Assembly (NCBI GenBank): GCA_949358305.1
Contig: CASHSZ010000020.1
Coordinates: forward strand, 1 to 64,000
From: Strigamia acuminata
Taxonomy: Eukaryota; Arthropoda; Chilopoda; Geophilomorpha; Linotaeniidae
Direction: 5' to 3'
Length of the DNA: 64,000 nt
The notes below the pieces were generated by a model. The model ran no database searches. It saw nothing but the letters and a program-made list of their open reading frames with translations, and was not told where the DNA came from. Positions 57,901-64,000 of the stretch are shown here, one piece after another. A program made the position numbers and the translations under genes. Each line of letters begins with the position of its first letter. Within the stretch, counting starts at the first letter, position 1.

Positions 57901-59220
57901 TGGTTGGATGTTTCTAAAACTTACATTGGAGCCTTCTACTAAGGTTTAAACACTATTTCTGAACATTCAGAGACATTGGTCTTGTGGTGTTTGTGCTAAG
58001 TCAACTGTGATGAGATCAAAAGTCTATTCTCCCAAATCATCGGTTGAATGTTTCTAAAACTTACATTGGAGCCTTCTACGAAAGTTTAAACACTATTTCT
58101 GAACATTCAGAGACATTGGTCTTGTGGTGTTTGTGCTAAGTCAACTGTGATGAGATCAAAAGTCTATTCTCCCAAATCATCGGTTGGATGTTTCTAAAAC
58201 TTACATTGGAGCCTTCTACTAAGGTTTAAAGACTATTTCTAAACATTCAGAGACATTGGTCTTGTGGTGTTTGTGCTAAGTCAACTGCGATGTGAAATAT
58301 GCTCAAAATTTTTTTTTCAAAATTTATTGCTTGGGTGTTGCTAAAACTTATATTGAAGGCTTCTACTAAGGTTTAAAAACTATTTCTAAACATTCAGAGA
58401 CATTGGACTTGTGGTGTTTGTGCTAAGTCAACTGTGATGAGATCAAAAGTCTATTATCCCAAATCATCGGTTGGATGTTTCTAAAACTTACATTGGAGCC
58501 TTCTACTAAGGTTTAAACACTATTTCTAAACATTCAGAGACATTGGTCTTGTGGTGTTTGTGCTAAGTCAACTGCGATGTGAAATATGCTCAAAATTTTT
58601 TTTTCAAAATTTATTGCTTGGGTGTTGCTAAAACTTATATTGAAGGCTTCTACTAAGGTTTAAAAACTATTTCTAAACATTCAGAGACATTGGACTTGTG
58701 GTGTTTGTGCTAAGTCAACTGTGATGAGATCAAAAGTCTATTCTCCCAAATCATTGGTTGGATGTTTCTAAAACTTACATTGGAGCCTTCTACTAAGGTT
58801 TAAACACTATTTCTAAACATTCAGAGACATTGGTCTTGTGGTGTTTGTGCTAAGTCAACTGCGATGTGAAATATGCTCAAAATTTTTTTTTCAAAATTTA
58901 TTGCTTGGGTGTTGCTAAAACTTACATTGGAGCCTTCTACTAAGGTTTAAACACTATTTCTGAACATTCAGAGACATTGGTCTTGTGGTGTTTGTGCTAA
59001 GTCAACTGTGATGAGATCAAAAGTCTATTCTCCCAAATCATTGGTTGGATGTTTCTAAAACTTACATTGGAGCCTTCTACTAAGGTTTAAACACTATTTC
59101 TGAACATTCAGAGACATTGGTCTTGTGGTGTTTGTGCTAAGTCAACTGTGATGAGATCAAAAGTCTATTCTCCCAAATCATTGGTTGGATGTTTCTAAAA
59201 CTTACATTGGAGCCTTCTAC
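54930..59220. repeat. 2,702-bp higher-order repeat, about 1.6 copies
   Basis: 19 monomers (13 A, 6 B; 13x140 + 6x147 = 2,702). Rare variants recur at 2,702: TTTAAAGACTATT (55523, 58225), CTATTATCCCAAATC (55749, 58451) and a hybrid B/A monomer (56161, 58863). Some differences exist (for example 55990 TTGGTCTTG against 58692 TTGGACTTG), so this pair is older or partly converted compared with the 2,700-bp pair. Confidence 0.85.
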
Positions 59221-62200
59221 TAAGGTTTAAACACTATTTCTGAACATTCAGAGACATTGGTCTTGTGGTGTTTGTGCTAAGTCAACTGCGATGTGAAATG
59301 AGCTCAAAATTTTTTTTTCAAAATTTATTGCTTGGGTGTTGCTAAAACTTATATTGAAGGCTTCTACTAAGGTTTAAACACTATTTCTGAGCATTCAGAG
59401 ACATTGGACTTATGGTGTTTGTGCTAAGTCAACTGTGATGAGATCAAAAGTCTATTCTCCCAAATCATCGGTTGGATGTTTCTAAAACTTACATTGGAGC
59501 CTTCTACTAAGGTTTAAACACTATTTCTGAACATTCAGAGACATTGGTCTTGTGGTGTTTGTGCTAAGTCAACTGTGATGAGATCAAAAGTTTATTCTCC
59601 CAAATCATCGGTTGAATGTTTCTAAAACTTACATTGGAGCCTTCTACTAAAGTTTAAACACTATTTCTGAACATTCAGAGACATTGGTCTTGTGGTGTTT
59701 GTGCTAAGTCAACTGTGATGAGATCAAAAGTCTATTCTCCCAAATCATCGGTTGGATGTTTCTAAAACTTACATTGGAGCCTTCTACTAAGGTTTAAACA
59801 CTATTTCTAAACATTCAGAGACATTGGTCTTGTGGTGTTTGTGCTAAGTCAACTGCGATGTGAAATATGCTCAAAATTTTTTTTTCAAAATTTATTGCTT
59901 GGGTGTTGCTAAAACTTATATTGAAGGCTTCTACTAAGGTTTAAAAACTATTTCTAAACATTCAGAGACATTGGACTTGTGGTGTTTGTGCTAAGTCAAC
60001 TGTGATGAGATCAAAAGTCTATTCTCCCAAATCATTGGTTGGATGTTTCTAAAACTTACATTGGAGCCTTCTACTAAGGTTTAAACACTATTTCTGAACA
60101 TTCAGAGACATTGGTCTTGTGGTGTTTGTGCTAAGTCAACTGTGATGAGATCAAAAGTCTATTCTCCCAAATCATTGGTTGGATGTTTCTAAAACTTACA
60201 TTGGAGCCTTCTACTAAGGTTTAAACACTATTTCTGAACATTCAGAGACATTGGTCTTGTGGTGTTTGTGCTAAGTCAACTGTGATGAGATCAAAAGTCT
60301 ATTCTCCCAAATCATCGGTTGAATGTTTCTAAAACTTACATTGGAGCCTTCTACTAAGGTTTAAACACTATTTCTGAACATTCAGAGACATTGGTCTTGT
60401 GGTGTTTGTGCTAAGTCAACTGTGATGAGATCAAAAGTCTATTCTCCCAAATCATCGGTTGAATGTTTCTAAAACTTACATTGGAGCCTTCTACTAAGGT
60501 TTAAACACTATTTCTAAACATTCAGAGACATTGGTCTTGTGGTGTTTGTGCTAAGTCAACTGCGATGTGAAATATGCTCAAAATTTTTTTTTCAAAATTT
60601 ATTGCTTGGGTGTTGCTAAAACTTATATTGAAGGCTTCTACTAAGGTTTAAAAACTATTTCTAAACATTCAGAGACATTGGACTTGTGGTGTTTGTGCTA
60701 AGTCAACTGTGATGAGATCAAAAGTCTATTCTCCCAAATCATTGGTTGGATGTTTTTAAAACTTACATTGGAGCCTTCTACTAAGGTTTAAACACTATTT
60801 CTGAACATTCAGAGACATTGGTCTTGTGGTGTTTGTGCTAAGTCAACTGTGATGAGATCAAAAGTCTATTCTCCCAAATCATCGGTTGGATGTGTCTAAA
60901 ACTTACATTGGAGCCTTCTACTAAGGTTTAAACACTATTTCTAAACATTCAGAGACATTGGTCTTGTGGTGTTTGTGCTAAGTCAACTGCGATGTGAAAT
61001 ATGCTCAAAATTTTTTTTTCAAAATTTATTGCTTGGGTGTTGCTAAAACTTATATTGAAGGCTTCTACTAAGGTTTAAAAACTATTTCTAAACATTCAGA
61101 GACATTGGACTTGTGGTGTTTGTGCTAAGTCAACTGTGATGAGATCAAAAGTCTATTCTCCCAAATCATTGGTTGGATGTTTCTAAAACTTACATTGGAG
61201 CCTTCTACTAAGGTTTAAACACTATTTCTGAACATTCAGAGACATTGGTCTTGTGGTGTTTGTGCTAAGTCAACTGTGATGAGATCAAAAGTTTATTCTC
61301 CCAAATCATCGGTTGGATGTTTCTAAAACTTACATTGGAGCCTTCTACTAAGGTTTAAACACTATTTTTGAACATTCAGAGACATTGGTCTTGTGGTGTT
61401 TGTGCTAAGTCAACTGTGATGAGATCAAAAGTCTATTCTCCCAAATTATTGGTTGGATGTTTCTAAAACTTACATTGGAGCCTTCTACTAAGGTTTAAAC
61501 ACTATTTCTGAACATTCAGAGACATTGGTCTTGTGGTGTTTGTGCTAAGTCAACTGTGATGAGATCAAAAGTCTATTATCCCAAATCATCGGTTGGATGT
61601 TTCTAAAACTTACATTGGAGCCTTCTACTAAGGTTTAAACACTATTTCTAAACATTCAGAGACATTGGTCTTGTGGTGTTTGTGCTAAGTCAACTGTGAT
61701 GAGATCAAAAGTCTATTCTCCCAAATCATTGGTTGGATGTTTCTAAAACTTACATTGGAGCCTTCTACTAAGGTTTAAACACTATTTCTAAACATTCAGA
61801 GACATTGGTCTTGTGGTGTTTGTGCTAAGTCAACTGCGATGTGAAATATGCTCAAAATTTTTTTTTCAAAATTTATTGCTTGGGTGTTGCTAAAACTTAT
61901 ATTGAAGGCTTCTACTAAGGTTTAAAAACTATTTCTAAACATTCAGAGACATTGGACTTGTGGTGTTTGTGCTAAGTCAACTGTGATGAGATCAAAAGTC
62001 TATTCTCCCAAATCATTGGTTGGATGTTTCTAAAACTTACATTGGAGCCTTCTACTAAGGTTTAAACACTATTTCTGAACATTCAGAGACATTGGTTTTG
62101 TGGTGTTTGTGCTAAGTCAACTGTGATGAGATCAAAAGTCTATTCTCCCAAATCATCGGTTGGATGTTTCTAAAACTTACATTGGAGCCTTCTACTAAGG

Positions 62201-63397
62201 TTTAAACACTATTTCTGAACATTCAGAGACATTGGTCTTGTGGTGTTTGTGCTAAGTCAACTGTGATGAGATCAAAAGTCTATTCTCCCAAATCATTGGT
62301 TGGATGTTTCTAAAACTTACATTGGAGCCTTCTACTAAGGTTTAAACACTATTTCTGAACATTCAGAGACATTGGTCTTGTGGTGTTTGTGCTAAGTCAA
62401 CTGTGATGAGATCAAAAGTCTATTATCCCAAATCATCGGTTGGATGTTTCTAAAACTTACATTGGAGCCTTCTACTAAGGTTTAAACACTATTTCTAAAC
62501 ATTCAGAGACATTGGTCTTGTGGTGTTTGTGCTAAGTCAACTGCGATGTGAAATATGCTCAAAATTTTTTTTTCAAAATTTATTGCTTGGATGTTGCTAA
62601 AACTTATATTGAAGGCTTCTACTAAGGTTTAAAAACTATTTCTAAACATTCAGAGACATTGGACTTGTGGTGTTTGTGCTAAGTCAACTGTGATGAGATC
62701 AAAAGTCTATTCTCCCAAATCATTGGTTGGATGTTTCTAAAACTTACATTGGAGCCTTCTACTAAGGTTTAAACACTATTTCTAAACATTTAGAGACATT
62801 GGTCTTGTGGTGTTTGTGCTAAGTCAACTGCGATGTGAAATATGCTCAAAATTTTTTTTTCAAAATTTATTGCTTGGGTGTTGCTAAAACTTATATTGAA
62901 GGCTTCTACTAAGGTTTAAAAACTATTTCTAAACATTCAGAGACATTGGACTTGTGGTGTTTGTGCTAAGTCAACTGTGATGAGATCAAAAGTCTATTCT
63001 CCCAAATCATTGGTTGGATGTTTCTAAAACTTACATTGGAGCCTTCTACTAAGGTTTAAACACTATTTCTGAACATTCAGAGACATTGGTCTTGTGGTGT
63101 TTGTGCTAAGTCAACTGTGATGAGATCAAAAGTTTATTCTCCCAAATCATTGGTTGGATGTTTCTAAAACTTACATTGGAGCCTTCTACTAAGGTTTAAA
63201 CACTATTTCTGAACATTCAGAGACATTGGTCTTGTGGTGTTTGTGCTAAGTCAACTGTGATGAGATCAAAAGTCTATTCTCCCAAATCATCGGTTGAATG
63301 TTTCTAAAACTTACATTGGAGCCTTCTACTAAAGTTTAAACACTATTTCTGAACATTCAGAGACATTGGTCTTGTGGTGTTTGTGCTAAGTCAACTG

Positions 63398-64000
63398 TGT
63401 AGCAAACAACCTTGGATCTCACAGGAAAAAACTGGCGAATTGGTCACCAAACTCTGGAAACCGCCCGAGACTGTATAGTGGTTGAAGAGACAAGTTGAAA
63501 TCCTCTCTCTGAGCATAAGCCTAACTTGAAGAAGGGTTAGGCCTGACTGCATGAAACTAGGCCTGACTGCATTTAGATGAAGTGATTGGCAAAACCTCTT
63601 TAGCTGCTGGGTAGAAATTCCGTGCTCCCAGGGAGGAGGAGAGCAGGCAAAGCTCTCTACTCACAAGTCATCATGAATGTTGAAGTAAAAGAAACCCAGG
63701 AATAAATTATCCAAAGAAGGAGGAAAAATAACAACTGGTTTTAATACTTAACAACTGATAACAACTGTTGCTTCTTTAGCAACCTACTCTTAACAACTGG
63801 TCACCTGATTACAATAAATGTCAGTGACCAAACAATACAGATTTGAATAATAACAATAGTGCCGACAAGGTTTCCGTATATCTACAACAGATGTCAAACT
63901 TAACATAAATAAAGACAAAACTTAACCTAACACCTTGATAACAGTATGACCTGTGCAAACAGCACTTCACTTAAACTTAACAAATAATTCAAAGGCTAAA
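63398..64000. mobile_element. Non-satellite sequence, possible edge of another LTR element
   Basis: The satellite breaks at AGTCAACTG and the new sequence begins TGTAGCAAACAACC, which has the TG start of an LTR. No second LTR or target duplication can be seen before the window ends. Inside are a 20-bp tandem (TAGGCCTGACTGCAT at 63538 and 63558) and several AACAACTG repeats (63731-63800). No coding frame is evident. It could equally be ordinary flanking DNA. Confidence 0.35.

Larger units (their letters stand above)
45426..63397. repeat. Satellite array, block 3 (about 127 monomers)
   Basis: Same A/B family; the order resumes exactly where block 2 stopped (CTTCCAAATCATTGG follows the CAACC and CTCCC..ATCGG monomers, as at 10741-11021). 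B monomers with GCGATGTGAAATATGC and the following TTTAAAAACTATTTC..TTGGACTTG variant become frequent. The block contains 980-bp and 2,702-bp higher-order repeats and several hybrid monomers. It ends inside an A monomer after AGTCAACTG. Confidence 0.98.

Noticed and set aside
10449-63397. CRISPR-like regular repeats
   Set aside because: Repeats are contiguous 140/147-bp monomers with no unique spacers, and the context is eukaryotic.
1-64000. tRNA or rRNA genes
   Set aside because: No tRNA A/B box pair or rRNA core sequence was recognised; tRNA-like strings are only the PBS complements.

Overview
The window looks like a pericentromeric or other heterochromatic stretch of a metazoan chromosome, probably arthropod. 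The reasons are a higher-order satellite array, two young LTR retrotransposons nested in it, a compact spliced gene, and no bacterial-type gene layout. The species cannot be named from the sequence.

Layout. (1) 1-10448 is CpG-rich and made mostly of diverged copies of one repeat family: nine units carrying an invariant cUUCGg hairpin next to a (TTTA)n run. From about 5738 to 10448 they form a head-to-tail array with 0.59-1.12 kb units. A small non-repeat island (about 2400-3640) interrupts them. It holds a probable terminal coding exon on + (2519-2800) converging on a three-exon gene on - (3004-3552) for a 110-residue Cys/His-rich, C2H2-like protein. (2) 10449-63397 is a satellite array of about 230 monomers of two classes, A (140 bp) and B (147 bp), in higher-order repeats of 2700, 986/1126, 1980, 980 and 2702 bp. 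(3) Two LTR retrotransposons interrupt it, both apparently on the minus strand, both with LTR copies that match wherever read, and both with clean 4-bp target duplications. TE1 (20285-32074, 11,790 bp) is a complete Ty3/Gypsy-type element with gag, pol and a third ORF. TE2 (36675-45425, 8,751 bp) has 1,741-bp LTRs and a 5.3-kb interior without any recognisable gag or pol, so it is a large non-autonomous (LARD-like) element. (4) 63398-64000 is non-satellite sequence that starts like another LTR (TGTAGC...).

How the parts work together. TE1 encodes its replication machinery: Gag with a zinc knuckle, and Pol with protease, RT, RNase H, and an integrase with HHCC, D,D35E and GPY/F. Gag and Pol are linked by a -1 frameshift signal visible in the sequence: A AAA AAC, a 6-nt spacer, then an 11-bp stem. 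The third ORF is readable only through a 282-nt intron with a GTAAGT donor, which gives a 947-residue protein of unknown function with no evident membrane segment. TE2 would need enzymes from another element. Satellite order is continuous across both insertions, so the array was already a higher-order repeat when they arrived.

Most worth following up: the frameshift/splicing architecture of TE1, its unidentified ORF3, the LARD-like TE2, and the hairpin-(TTTA)n tandem family next to the satellite.
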